A stretch of DNA of 64,000 nt from Scytalidium lignicola (taxonomy: Eukaryota; Ascomycota; Leotiomycetes): assembly GCA_002812745.2 (NCBI GenBank), contig NCSJ02000178.1, positions 1 through 64,000 on the forward strand. The letters run 5' to 3'. The notes beneath the pieces are model-generated. The model was given only the letters and a program-made list of their open reading frames with translations. It did not search any database and had not been told where the DNA came from. Shown here in pieces: positions 49,205 through 61,591 of the stretch. Within the stretch, counting starts at the first letter, position 1. Each line of letters starts with the position of its first letter. The position numbers were made by a program, and so were the translations under genes.

Positions 49205-50548
49205 TTATAAGTAATCTCTCTCGAATTCAGCGTCTAGATGTACTGGAACCCTTTGCTCTTGCTCTTCTTCCTGTGATGATTTATTCTGATTCTGCAATAA
49301 TTGAAGCAAAAGTTTGTTGTTTTGGCTGACAATTGCCTCGATCTTCTCAATCTTCGTCTCTAGCGTTCGTAATCGTGCATCGTTGCCCATAATATCCCTC
49401 CAATCTTCCTTCGTCAATGCACCTTCGACAATCACCCTCTTCGGAGGTTCAGGTGGTTCAGGCTGGTGATAGCTATATACCTCGTGTTGAAGCTGATCTT
49501 GCAGCTGACGGCTAAGTTCACGCTCTCCACGTAGCCTTTTCCGCGGTGGATATCCATTCATATCAATCTGTCCATTTGCGAGGGAAACTTCTCTGTCACC
49601 TGCACCTGCCTGCCTCAAATCTGTAACAGCTATTGGTGACGAATTTGGGGCTGGAGCTATAGCCTGTACCTGAGATTGAGCCTGGGGTTGTACTTGTGTT
49701 TGTGCATGTACATGCGCCTGCGTCTGTGCCTGTGCGTGAGCAGCCTGAACCTCCGCCTGAGCCCTCTGATGTGCATGCTCAGCGGCAATATGACTCTGCC
49801 TCCTCGCCTCTTTCCTAGCTTCCTCAACCCTCCTGCGCGCGTCAACCTGCCTCATCCTCTCTTCTTCCGCTTCAGCATCCTCGACCTTGAGGAATTCCAT
49901 CCAGCGATCAATTGCCTCATTCAATTCCCCACCAGGCTTCTCCCTGATGATTCCATTCTCCCAATCCGAAAGCTGCCGTCGTCGTGTCTCCACCAATCGA
50001 CCAACCGTCGCACTCATCTGAGCCAGCAGCTTCCCCGTCTCGCGCTGAAATGCCGCGCTCACGCCGGTCCAAAACTGCGACTTCGTGCCATCCTTGAACG
50101 TGTGTCGCAGGTCGTAGCAGGTCTTCAGCATGAGAAGGTGGTCGCGCTCGTCGAGGTTCTGGCGAGGTTTCCGCATGGAGCCGGTCAGGTTCGCTGAGCT
50201 CTCACGGATTTCGCGTTGCGGCGTTATGAGTGCGGGTGCTATGTTCGCGGGCAGAGGCATTGCTTGATTCGGTGCTGCGGGCGTTGGCGTGGTGTTGTTG
50301 ACGTCGTGCTGGTGCTGGTGCTGGTGCTGGTGCTGGTTATGTTGCTGCGGTCGTGTCGATGCTGATGATCGCGTGGTTTGGGCCATCGAATTGACCCTTC
50401 GAGAACCAAGTGCTGGAGGCATATTTGTTGTTCTGCGATAAGCTGGAATCGTGGAATCTGGGGAGGTTGGGGATTCCGTGTTGGGGAGCTGACGAGTAAA
50501 GTCGTCCGCGCTCGTCAAAGGGGACCCCTTGGCGACCAAAGCTCCCAC
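49205..50548 (-). CDS. Gln/His/Ala-rich nuclear-type protein with a SANT/Myb-like helical region
   Basis: A single exon of 447 residues, unknown function. After a disordered N-terminus with NQHQHQHQHQHDVNN, a conserved-looking helical block (about 135-200: ERDHLLMLKTCYDLRHTFKD, SQFWTGVSAAFQRETGKLL, GRLVETRRRQLSDWE) resembles fungal Myb/SANT-like modules. This assignment is by impression, since I cannot align the Trp spacing. Next is a charged coiled coil (EEERMRQVDARRRVEEARKE), an Ala-Gln-His repeat tract (QAHAQAQTQAHVHAQTQVQP), a basic cluster PPRKRLRGERE that could be a nuclear signal, and a C-terminal coiled coil (RLRTLETKIEKIEAIVSQNN). It is probably a chromatin- or DNA-associated protein. 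An alternative start is the Met at residue 43 (MPPALGSRRV). Confidence 0.75.
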   Translation of the reverse strand: MGALVAKGSPLTSADDFTRQLPNTESPTSPDSTIPAYRRTTNMPPALGSRRVNSMAQTTRSSASTRPQQHNQHQHQHQHQHDVNNTTPTPAAPNQAMPLPANIAPALITPQREIRESSANLTGSMRKPRQNLDERDHLLMLKTCYDLRHTFKDGTKSQFWTGVSAAFQRETGKLLAQMSATVGRLVETRRRQLSDWENGIIREKPGGELNEAIDRWMEFLKVEDAEAEEERMRQVDARRRVEEARKEARRQSHIAAEHAHQRAQAEVQAAHAQAQTQAHVHAQTQVQPQAQSQVQAIAPAPNSSPIAVTDLRQAGAGDREVSLANGQIDMNGYPPRKRLRGERELSRQLQDQLQHEVYSYHQPEPPEPPKRVIVEGALTKEDWRDIMGNDARLRTLETKIEKIEAIVSQNNKLLLQLLQNQNKSSQEEEQEQRVPVHLDAEFERDYL

Positions 50549-51291
50549 GGCTTGCCAACCGAGACCGTATAGATGCGAGCACGATAAGGTCCTGGCGCCT
50601 GCCGCTGCCGATCTACCTTATATTTGTTTGAATCTTAATAATTCCTGTGGCAGAAACGGTGCGTGCATGCCAATCTCCTTTGAAAATCTTTTAAGGAATA
50701 AAAGAGTGGCATAATATGTGACCAGTAGTAAACTTCACTCAGAGTATACCTTTACTGGTCTACAGGTAGAATCTCTTCAAACTGAAAGTAGAGGTTACCG
50801 GGTGCCAAGACCGTTGCTGATATATATTTAGATTCTCACTTTCGAGCCGTGCCAGACTAATCCAGATGTAGATGCAGATGCTTTCAATTTTTAGAGCTGC
50901 TACTGTATCCATTCTTGTGATAAAACTGGAAATTCCATCGAACTCCATAGCTTACACTAACTCGCATCATACAAAACAAATATACCTCCAAATAGGCGTA
51001 TTTTCTCCAAATAACAAACGGAAAAACGAAGGGCTATTAACACTTTCTGACTCATTATAATACCACGAAGAGGACTTGATCTAGAGCGATCATGCGTATT
51101 AATAACAGGGGACTGCCGTGACAAAATAGTAACTGTGCGCGACTATAGGCTGCACAGAGAGGCAAGGAAAGACGTAAAGATCGTGAAATAAAGTCTGGAT
51201 GGCCCAGGTTGGGCGTTGATGCAAAGAGTGGATTCGCGCTCGAAAGTGATGTGCTTTTGTTTTTTTTTNGTTTTTTGTTTTGGTGTTTTTT
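50549..51291. other. Intergenic between two minus-strand genes
   Basis: The promoter of the SANT-like gene and the 3' flank of apsA. There is a T-rich tract with an N near 51258-51293. No gene seen. Confidence 0.5.
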
Positions 51292-54200
51292 TTAGTTTCT
51301 TACTTGTGTGGTCCTAGATGATGTTGAGCCGGGAGTGAAGTTATGAGAGTGGCGGTTCCTAGCAGAATGATGGTGTAGATGTCCTACATCATGTTTACCT
51401 ACGCAAGTCAGTATATGGCCAAACTATAATTGTAACGGCAGACTTACCATCACAGCAAGCCCGGACGTTTTCAAGCCTGTCGGATTCTCTATCTTGCCTC
51501 TCAATCATTTCCCTCAAATCTTCTGCACTATCATACACGTCGCCTACATCGTAGAGGCTAGCGACACTGCGCCGGCTTCGTCTGCTGGAGAAAGAACTCG
51601 TCTGCCCTTCTTTACCACCCGCTTTCCAGTAACTGCTGAGACGAGAGAAGGTGCCAGCAGTCAGGCGTGAGGATGTAGATCCCTGAGCTAATCCGGTAGG
51701 GATTGCAGAATGTCGAACAGTTGCACGCTCTCGAGATTCATTGCGAGTGTTGCGGCTGTTGTAAGAGGATATAGAAGGTCGGCTATGGCGGTTGGTGTCA
51801 TTTCCGTATCCAGGGTTGAACTCAGCAACGTCATCTTGTGTGATAACCGCACTCGCAGCTTCAGAGCCATCGCCATTCGCATCATCTTCACCACGGAGAA
51901 GAAGATATGATAGGGCATTGAACCAGGTTTCATGACGCTGTCCAGTTGCTGCAGTAAACTTCACAGTCCTACCAGGCGTCATGATCACTATGCTCTTACG
52001 ATGCAATCCAGGAGGCATAGGATTGTCGTCCGTTACGACTCTGACGGCTTCAATTTGAACACTCTTAGCTTTGACTTCCGATTTCCCAGCAGAGGAGGGG
52101 TCTTGATCGCTCCAGTACAAAGTCCGGGTATATGGATGAACCCAGAAGAAACGGCGATGGCGGTTCTCAGAAATGCCCGCACGACCAGTTTTGCGGGTAT
52201 ATTTCCAAAGATACTCACCAATCATGGTCTGGGTGATAGCGTTGATCATTCTCGGATCGGTACTAGGATCAACTCCATTTCGCATTGGTACGTTAGAGCG
52301 GATATTGAAGCGATTGTCAAGTTCAGATACAAACGATGAGACTGAAGATCGCCTTGATTGAGCGCTGGTGCCAGGAAGAGACGCAATGTCAGCTGTACCA
52401 TAAGAATTTATATTCCTTTGTATTGATATGCCTTTTTGAGATACTGGAGTCATAGAACTTTGCGTATTCGGTGTACGGGGTCTGAACAACGGGTTGGCAC
52501 TGGCCCTGTAAGCGGACACAGGGCCCGGAGGAGGCCCCATAGAGCCTGGGCCATTTGAAGAACCCGTACGTTGAGCTGCAGCTGCAATGACCTGCTTGTG
52601 ATCCGTAGGTAAAGGTGGATGCACACTTGATACGGACTCTCGTCGTACACTACCAGGACTTGTGGACCTCTTGGATGGAACTCCATCGATGAGCTCTGCG
52701 TCCGCCATCCTGGAGCCAGCGCGGCGGATACTTCTTAGGCTTTCTTGTGATCTCCGGGCCTTCAGGCTTGGTGAGGCATTTGCCGTGCGTGATGGGGATA
52801 AAAGCACTGAGTTTATATTCTCTTCTGCAGCTGGAACAACTTTAGGCCTAAGCATCTCGTCAATCTGCTCGGCAGTTAATGCTGTTTGAGAACTTTCATC
52901 CGCCATTTCAACTCGTGGTTTCCTAATTGCACGCTCGTTTGTGTTGGTAGATAGTTCTCTAAATGGACGCTGAGATTCGGGGGTCTCAACCATTGGTGAC
53001 TGGTTGGGTGACTGTCGGGTCTCATCCTCAGCAATGATTGGCGTTGATGGGACTTTATTTTTGTTCCGACCAGGCAACGAATTGATGAGCCTTGCTTTAG
53101 GGGTTTCCGGTCCTTCTGCTTTGAATGGTACAAACACTACATCTCGTTTCTCCTTATGAGGTGTTTGTGGTTCACTAGGCTCGGTATGGACTCCCTGGAT
53201 AGAAGAAAATCCTAACGGTGTTGACGTCTGCCTCTCGATGGGCTCCGCGTCCACAGAGTGAATTGAAGAAACAGCCAAATGGGCTACTGGTGCAACAGGC
53301 TCAATGGGGTGAGAGTTGACTGATTGTATGGACGAAAAGGCCAGAGGTAAGGGCTCTGGGATGACTGGTGTCGGTTCAATGGGCTGTGTGTGAACTGACT
53401 GAATCGAAGAAACGGCAAATTCTGGTTTTACTTCAATCGGTTCAATGGGATGAGTGTTGACTGCTTGAATGGAAGAAAATGCTAGAGATAACTTCGGTTC
53501 AATAGGCTCCGAGTGGACTGACTGAATAGATGAGAAAGCTAGAGGCGCAGGTTCCGGGACCGGTTCTGGTTCCGGCTCAACTGGTCCAGTATTGACCGAT
53601 TGAATTGTCGAAATGCCTAGAGGCGTTTTGATTTCTACAGGTTCAATGGGATGAGTATGAACAGACTGGATGGAAGAAAAGTCCAGAGATACCGGACCTG
53701 GAACGAGCACCGGATCTGGAGTTGGTTCAACTGGCTCAATAGGCTGAGTGTCGACTGATTGAATAAAAGAAAACTTGAGCGGCTCGGGTGCCGGGACCAA
53801 CCCTGGTATTAGAGTCGGCTCAGCAGACTCAATAGGTTGAGTGTGGACAGAACGAACTGACGAAACAACAAGAGGGGCTGATTCTAGGATGGGTTCTAAG
53901 GTCGGCTCAATCGGTGGTGTGTTGACTGTTTGAATGGAAGAAAAGTCTAGAGGTATTTCCACTTCAACCGGTTCTATTGGCACTGATTGAATGGGAGAAA
54001 TTTCCAAAGGCGTTTTTATCTCAACCGGCTCAATAGGTTGAGTGTGGAGGGAGTGAATTGACGAAAAAGCTAAAGGTGCAGATTCCGGGGCCGGATCTGG
54101 AATTGGTTCAATAGGATCAGTGATAACTGAGTGAATAGAAGAAAATGCCAGAGGTACCGGTATCTCAACCGGTTCAATAGGCTGGCTATCGACAGATTTG

Positions 54201-56766
54201 ATAGAAGAAAATGCAAGAGGTTCGGGTTCCGGAGCAACGATAGTGGCTGGTTCAACGGGTTCAAACTGTTCAGAGCAGATTGCAGACAAAGAAAGAGGCA
54301 CTTGCTCTTCAATGTCTAGGTCATACTGTGAGCTCATATCACTGTATGCGGAAGTAGGCACCAGACGATCAGTGTGAGAGTCCGGTCCCAGAAAATCATT
54401 TGAAGGCTCTTCAAGCCATTGACTTGCAGCATCGAGCATTGGCACTCTTATCACTGAACCTGACCAAGATTGATTATCAGCCAGCAGATGCGAGGCTTCG
54501 GCTATAGCTGCTCCTTCAAGACCAGCTCCAATGACGCTAGATGCAGACGCTCCATGGGTGGTTGGTTCTTGCTCCCACGGTTCAGTCATCACTCCTGAGT
54601 CTATCATTATTAGTTTTGGCAGTGGAGGCACTGGTTCGTCGGGAGATAGGAGCTTTCTCCTCGCAGTGCCAGGTCTAGATCCAGGTGTTGTAGATCGTGA
54701 TAAGAAATTGCTGCGGCTTGGTGTACCCTGAAGAGACTCATCATCATCACTCATGTTCCCTAGCTCTGCGAAGAGACTCTGGTTATGAGCAGCTGGAGTT
54801 GACTCTCTACTGCTACGGCTAGGCGGTGGACTACTGTGGAGTTGCGGATCTTCACTAGGAGCTCTTGAGCGTCGACTACTTGCTCGACTGGCTCTTAAGC
54901 GCATGCGTGACTGTTGATGCTGAAGGGTGGGAGAGCGAACTTCTTCAAAATTATCTTCATCATCGGAGGTAGAAGCTGTACTCATAAATGAATATCGATT
55001 TGTAGGCTTAGCCAAAGTAATGGGCTTAATTCGGAGAGTTCCCGTGGAAGGACCCTCCTCGGTCTCGGTAAGCTCATCACTTCCGCTCATCTCTTCTGCA
55101 CCAGTCTGGAAGTCTTCTGTTTCTGTTGCCCGTTCATTTGCAGTCTCGAAAGCTTCACTCTCGTTGGCGGTCTCGAAATGGTCACTGTAATCAGTAGTTG
55201 TAGTGGAAACCGGGAACCGACCAGGAAGCTGACTTGGGCTGCCTTCGGCGTCCTCATCTTCCCAGTTATTGTCATCCATCAGGATTTCACTCCTAGTCCT
55301 TCTTGCTCCACCAAGTTGCGCCGGATTAGGAGGCCGTTTGGATTCTTTAGGGTCTGGCTTACGGCTTCTCTTCGCGTTACCAGTGCCTAGGCCGCTACCC
55401 TCCATGCGAGTTTTTTCTACCTCATCTCTAGCATCTTGTAGCATGCGTTTTAACTCCAATTTCTCGGTCTTCTCTCGATGAATATTTCCCTTCAGACTTT
55501 GAATCATCCTGTGAGCATGTTGTAGAGAGCTTTTTAGAGTTTCAGACTCTAACATGCTATGTCTGGGGGTTGCTTTCACGGGCGAAGGAGGTGGAGAGTG
55601 TTCGGGAGTAGCATTGTCGGGAGCCGTCTCAAAGTCTTCGTCACTAAGACCCCGTGCCTGATCACGCTCTTCTAGGCGTACTCTTTGAGCAGTCACTGCC
55701 CTAGCAAGCTCTTGATTCTGGCCGGCCAAGTCCTCGACCTTGCGCTGCAGTGCACCACGCTCACTTTCCACAAGAGTAACGTTGCGCCTGACGTTTCCCA
55801 ACTCAACATCGTGGTGTTTAAGAGCCGCAGCATGATCTTCAACGAGTTTGGCATGGTTTAGCTTGATTTCATCTATCTCCTTCTGTGCTGCAGTTTTCTC
55901 GGCTTGTAGAGCATTTAGGCTTTGATTGAGCCTCTTCTCTCTGTCAGCTGCTTCCTTTACCGCCGCTACCTGCTCCTGTAACTGAGTCTCAAGATTCCAA
56001 TTTTCGTCCTTATACCTTTGCTCACTTTCGTCGAGGATCCTTAATCTCTGGAGAAATCCCTCGGCCTCAATCTCCAAACGAGATTTTTCCAAATTGACTG
56101 TCTTTAGAGCATCCTCTTTCTCGAGCAAAAGTGATTGAAGATGTCGTACCTGGGATAGCAGGGAGGTGCTGATCTCTGTAGCAAATTCAATATCATGGAC
56201 CCGGTTCGCAGGTTGGTTCCTTTGTTTGCGATTTGGCACACTTAGTTTGGATGGTGAGTTGGTTGCCTGACTCTCAAACTTGGAAGGACTCAATGGTCCC
56301 TGAAATCTTGTCAGTGGAATTCTAAGTTTTATGACCCTAAAAATCATACCTTGCTGTCACCTGTAAATGGAGATCCGCTACGTTCGCCACTTGGTACCCT
56401 TGACTTGGGCAAGAATGCTCTCGCGGTCTCGCGTTCGACCTGATTGTATTCTCGCTCAATCTCAACTAGCTTTTGACGCAATTCCGGGGTGATATCTGCT
56501 TCGGTTTGCTGCTTCTCAACATCCCTTAGGCGGTCCGCGAGGTCCCTTCGCTGCTGAACGAGTGTAGTCCCAAGCTTCGAGGCTTCCTCTATCCGTCTCT
56601 CCGTCTCCGCTAGGTGAGCTTCTAACGCGCGCTTGGCTTGGTCTGGGGATGTTGTCGGACCCAGGGCAAACAGCTTGCTGTCAAAGTTGGAGAAACGGTG
56701 GTGGTTGGAGCTCGTTGGTGGGGAAATAAACGGATCGCCTCCATACTCATCAATACCAGAAGCCAT
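51292..56766 (-). CDS. apsA: Nuclear-migration cortical anchor ApsA/Num1
   Basis: This cortical protein anchors dynein (and in yeast mitochondria) to the plasma membrane so nuclei can move along hyphae. Three exons, 56766-56350, 56299-51448 and 51398-51292, join to 1791 residues with all phases consistent. Residues 1 to about 430 carry coiled coils (AKRALEAHLAETERRIEEAS, VRHLQSLLLEKEDALKTVNL, LNQSLNALQAEKTAAQKEID). Then come acidic and Ser-rich disordered stretches. About residues 810-1175 hold some fifteen diverged 19-31 residue repeats with core LAFSSIQSVHTQPIEP. The C-terminal PH domain (about 1500-1610) includes IGEYLWKYTRKTGRAG, HRRFFWVHPYTRTLYWSDQD and VKFTAATGQRHETWFNALSY, and should bind PI(4,5)P2. 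The protein ends in a His/Ser/Thr tail from the small last exon (CCDGKHDVGHLHHHS). Confidence 0.94.
53190..54290 (-). repeat. Internal apsA repeat array (about 15 units)
   Basis: Coding repeats of 57-93 nt with consensus protein core LxFSSIQSVxTxPIEPxE, separated by variable Pro/Glu linkers. One unit (LEISPIQSVPIEPVEVEIP) is shortened, and a degenerate extra unit precedes the array. Confidence 0.9.
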
Positions 56767-59133
56767 TTGTTACTGATATAAGACGTCTGTTGGTCAATGT
56801 GGCAGCGTCCAGCACTGAAAAGCGGTCGAATAAGTGCCTGCTTCGGCCTGTACTCCCCGAGGCAACACAGAATCTCTTCGACGTCGCCTCCCTTGACACC
56901 TCTTATCGATCCCAGAGGCTCACTTGCGAAATACGGCAATCCGATATCCAGCTCCCATCAGCCGTGTTCGTGGACGTAAGCAGTCAAGCCTCAAGTTCAT
57001 CAACAACCGTCGATCAAGAATAGGCGAGTCCAGTATTCTTGGATACGAAGCGGTGGCTGTTGATCAACTCGAATCCACGTTTGTTGATTTTGGGCTAGGG
57101 GGACGCGTTTGTCTAGAAAAATAGCTCTCCTGCTTGTTCAGGGACACACAAGCGCTGGGAGAGAGACGCGTCTGCTAGTCAATGGCAACAATTGGAGCCG
57201 CCGACCGGCCTGGACCAGATAAAAACAAAAGCTGAAGAGCGGCGATGAAGGAATGTAGCGAACGAAAAATTAATGATGCGTGGTGCGACACGAGGAAGCG
57301 CTCCTCATTATCTGGCTATCAGGGCGAGCAGAAGTGCAAATGCGGGATGTTGTGAGCGCAGGCTCGCTTCGGGCTGTGCAAGTTTTACGCCCGCGCAGTT
57401 ATTAGTGGAGAGCTGTTGCACTCTGGCTGTCAAAACACCGACTTTTCAGCTTAAGTTACGCTTGACAAAGATCTTTGTTGCAGGATGTCGCGCATATGGC
57501 GCCTTTACATTATATGCAGAGAGAGAAAGCACTCCATAGTGGTGTACATATGCTAAAACAACAGCAGTACTACAACGCATGCCACGTATTTACCTGTCAA
57601 GATCTCCAGAGAAACAAAATGTTACGACTGGACCACGCATAAACAACGAAATTTCCGATGACTCGTTTTTCAGGAGTGAATATCCACTCATCTCTCAAAG
57701 TTGCAGGGAGAGCCCCTGCCCATTTCCAGCAGCGAGACTAATCGAATACGGCAATTGAAGCGAGAAAAGAGACGTCGCGACGACGTGAAATGCCTAAGGC
57801 TATACTGAGTCGGAAAGCTGCTCAGCCTTCTCCCTCGTCAGCCTTGAGACAAGTCGGATCCGGACCGTGACGACCGTAGAACGACCAGAAGCAATTAACA
57901 GTCGACTTCGTATTTCCTCCAAGAGGAAGCTACGCTCCAAGACACCAGCCGCCACTTACTTTTACCTTCCTATGGACCATATTTCCCTCAGCCTTCTCCA
58001 AATAATGAAGAGCGCCAAAGATATAAGTGAAGGGCCGAGCACTCAAGCACGTAACAACGTCATCGAAGACTAACTGCTTCTGAGACCCACCTGCAGAATT
58101 GACACTCATATTCTTTGACCAGCTCGCTGCAATCTGCAACGTCAAACGATGCTACAAAGACATGTACTTTCTAATAACCAGTTTCTAGGCATTACAAAAC
58201 TATGTCATCCTCAGTAGCAGTACCGAAATAAACATACCGAGGTCTAAACTACAAGATGATTCTTCGTCTCATTAACCTACAAGAATTCGCTTCTTTACTG
58301 TTTAGTAACAATAGCTGCAAAGTTTTTCTTATTCAAGAATATTACAAGCAAGACTGACAACATGATAATGAGAGTGATATTTTATTAGTGTCAGTCGTGT
58401 TCTTAATATCAGTGCATGGCCAGTTAAAGCTATGAAATAAGTAAGGCAATTCTCTTGTATATATTATCTGCAGAGACAAAATACGAGGTTGCAATTTTGC
58501 CGAAGTGGGCTATATTCTCTTGTAAAAAGTCGTATGTTAAAAGTAGTATAAAAAGGCCCGGGGTGGTGCCGATCGTGATGCGGAGACAGACGCTATATGC
58601 ATTGTTGTGGAGGAGCTAGTGCACTTCCTCAGAGTAGAAAAGGTCAGAGATCCGGGGGAATGCAGAAATGCTAGCACATTGGCGGGATGTTGATTAAGAG
58701 GCAGTAGAAATTGACCAGTAAGGACGTAAAGCATGGCTTGAAAGATCGAAATCAACAGCCTAAATTTGTACGTTATTTGCTGAGACATGAAGATGCTCTG
58801 AATACGAGTTCAGCTACTTTTAGTCTTCCGTCCTATGACCAAACGGAATTAAAGCAGGAATTAAGTGTTTGCTGAAACCTTAGTCATAAAGATGCATTGG
58901 GTGTGATCTGGAGGTAATTTTTGCCCCTCCATGATGTTTGAAATTATGTACAACATGCAAATGGCGGTAGAGAATGTGATTTTGTGTAAAACAATAAAAA
59001 AAAANTAAGCCCCAGAAATATTTTTTTAGCTCAACCTGATTGTCAAAAGCAACAAGAACAAAATTAAGATCAACAACTTTTGAGGCACAGGACTGACTTA
59101 ATCTCATCCTAGGAAATACCAATTAATGGTAAC
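56767..59133. other. Intergenic, apsA promoter side
   Basis: 2.4 kb with no supported gene. ORFs at 57273-57539 and 57867-58073 lack domains or splice context. The left part should hold the apsA promoter, the right part (AT-rich, N at 59005) the 3' flank of the secreted protein gene. Confidence 0.5.
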
Positions 59134-59995
59134 CTATAAAGGCACTGGAGTAGCCTTCACTGGAGGCGGACTTGTAGGGCAAGGAAGGAACAAATCAACC
59201 CATTCAGTAGCGCAACCTGCTGGGCATGCCGAGGCGCAGACAGTCTTTGTTGGGATACCTGTACAACCACAAGAGTTTGTAGCCGTCTTCTGGATGATGC
59301 AGTCAGCAACAATGCAGCCAGTATGCTGTGGGCAGGTAGATCCTGTGGTTTGTGTGACGGTGAAGCAACTATCCGTTGTAGTTACTGTCGTTAAAGTTGT
59401 CGTAGGCGTAGTAGTCGGTGCTGGCTGAAAAGGACAGTTGCATATTACTTCATCTCCGCCTTCTAGAGGTTGAGGTCTTGGATGGCTGCAGTCGCAAATC
59501 GGTTTTAACGTTGTCGTCGGTGCTGGCTGAAAAGGGCAGTTGCATATTACTTCATCTCCGCCTTCTAGCGGTTGAGGTCTTGGACGACTGCAGTCGCAAG
59601 TCGGTTTCACCGGCTTTTTTGTGCTGGTAGGTTTGGAGCAAGATTCACGTTGCGTTTTGTAAGCCGTTCCACAACCACCATGGCAAGCTGTCGGGCAGGG
59701 TGTAAATACGGTGGAAGTTGGAACGACTTCGGGGCAACCGCATGGGATATCAATTACATCGAGCAGAATACAATCTGGCTCGATACAAATGTGCGTCGGT
59801 GCTGGACAAGATGCGAAATGAGTGGTTATAGAGACAGTTGGGCAGAGCGGCTTAGCTTTAGCGGCAGCTACCAAAGGATAGGTAACGAGGCTAGGAAGCA
59901 GAGTTAGTTAACTATGTTGAAGGCTAGATCAAGGGTCACGCATACCTTAAGAGCAAGCAATAACTTGAAGCTAAGAGGATTTTAGGAGCCATCAT
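59134..59995 (-). CDS. Secreted cysteine-rich protein with tandem 34-residue repeats
   Basis: Function unknown. Exon 1 (59995-59946) and exon 2 (59890-59134), joined by a GTATGC..CTAG intron, encode 268 residues. The first 25 or so form a signal peptide (MMAPKILLASSYCLLLSLVT, then YPLVAAAKAKP), which is only seen when the small first exon is included. The mature chain is rich in Cys, Thr and Pro: CPTVSITTHFASCPAPTHIC, IPCGCPEVVPTSTVFTPCPT, CHGGCGTAY, then two copies of CDCSxPRPQPLEGGDEVICN followed by Thr-rich linkers, then CFTVTQTTGSTCPQHTGC and CGCTGIPTKTVCASACPAGC. The two ends share a C..C-TxxVxxxCPxxC pattern, so the repeat pair is inserted between two related Cys-rich modules. No GPI signal or TM segment at the C-terminus. 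Likely a wall or apoplastic protein; an effector role is only a possibility. Confidence 0.85.
59414..59617 (-). repeat. Tandem 102 bp duplication inside the secreted protein gene
   Basis: Two direct copies, 59414-59515 and 59516-59617, differ at only a handful of positions and each encode 34 residues in frame, so the duplication is recent. Confidence 0.92.
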
Positions 59996-61591
59996 GGAAT
60001 ATTGATTGTAGAGAGAATATGGGAGGTGATGGATGATTGAAAAAGAGAGAAAAGGAGATATCAACCTGGGATTAACATACCTTTATATATTTCTATTACC
60101 GATACATGGATATCTCGGATATGTACTCCATATATTTACGAAGTTTTTCAGAGATCAGCCATGAAGGTAACCCCTATAATTGGCTCCACAATGACTTAAA
60201 ATGTCTAGAGAGTAGCGGCTGTGCTAAGACCAGGCAGCTTAATTCAAAGCGGAAAAACCAGAAAGCTTGTTCACGTTCTCTTTAGCCAAAGGTTTTGATT
60301 AATTGGAAACAAATGAGAAGGATGCAACCCCCGGAGTTGAGGTTGACTGGAGTCTTTGCATTCAATGCATGTTTCTGACTGAATGCCGCTTATTATGCTT
60401 ATATTTTATATCCGGAATACAGGCAGTAGAAAAAGTGAACATTCGATAGTTCATTGCTGAAGCTTGTCAACAAGGTACTAACTTTGATTGGGTTCATGCA
60501 ATGTATATCATCGGAAAACAGTAGTAAGGACGCGTGTTGCCTAGACTCCACCTTGTATATAACCAGAAAGGGTATCCAATAAGTCAAGACATGCAAATTG
60601 TAATACCCGGCTTACCCTTTATTAGTGACACGAGGGGCTACAGCTTTTAATAGTAATGATTGTTACTATCAAATACCGTAGCAAGGGAATCGAACCTGTG
60701 CTTACTGTAAGCGTACACAAATTAGAATAATTCGCCAAATTTCCAATTAACACAAAAAGGGGCTAGCTTTTAAAAGTAGAAATTCCAGAAGTCGAATATC
60801 CATTCTGGTCCTCTACAGAGAGAATGCCTGTTGTTGCTAGACTTCAATACGGTACCCTTTCCCAGCTGGTAGTATTAATGTGTCACTGCATGTTCCAGAC
60901 ATACCAATCCCTGGGTTTGCGAAAAGTGTATTATTTGGGAAGTAGCTAGAAGCGAAAGTATTTACCTATAAGTTATCGTAGGCTAGTGCTGAGCTGATGA
61001 ATCAGATGCAATTTCCAGGCCCATGAAGCGACTGCATGGTCTCTTTACAAAAGAAGCATGGGCTTTCCGATACTACCGGTCGATTAGGGCCATGTTTGTT
61101 TGAGGAGAGGTAAAGTCCTCGTCAAACGTGGCGCTCAAGACAATATTCGTTGGTAGAGCATGATCAGTAGGATTCGCTGCCATGCTACCTATTTGTATGC
61201 AGGAATTCAAGGACACTTATATGGGATATCTCATTATAAGCTCAAAGGAATGGTAAGAATTTGCATATGCGTTTAGCAAAGAGCCATCCAACTTCATCCG
61301 GTGTTTTAATGACAACTTTAAATCTAGTGTCGAAGCGAGTAGGCATGTCTAGACTTATCGGAACCCTTTCTAGGACCACGATTTGGTACCGTACTCCATA
61401 CAAATTGGGTCGACCAATGCCGCGCACTACAGCGCAGCGCTACGAGTAAGCTAGCTTGAATTTCTCCATTCCGCACTTCCGTATCCGTAACCCTACTGCG
61501 GGGAAAAGAGCGGAGATCACCCTTCGTCTTCTATCGCAAGTTGGAAGCTACAACTTCATCCTCCACTGGCTGGAGCTACCCCTAATTAGCC
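59996..61591. other. Intergenic, no gene seen
   Basis: The promoter of the secreted protein gene (pyrimidine-rich on minus, about 59996-60060), then AT-rich DNA. A tRNA-like piece at about 60676-60715 is discussed among the rejected items. ORF 61242-61427 has no protein pattern. Confidence 0.5.

Noticed and set aside
60676..60715. tRNA-like 3' half on the minus strand (GGTTCGATTCCC followed by a TTGC stem-like end)
   Set aside because: The T-stem does not pair over five bases, there is no D-arm or acceptor partner at the right distance, and the anticodon loop is too small. At most a tRNA fragment.
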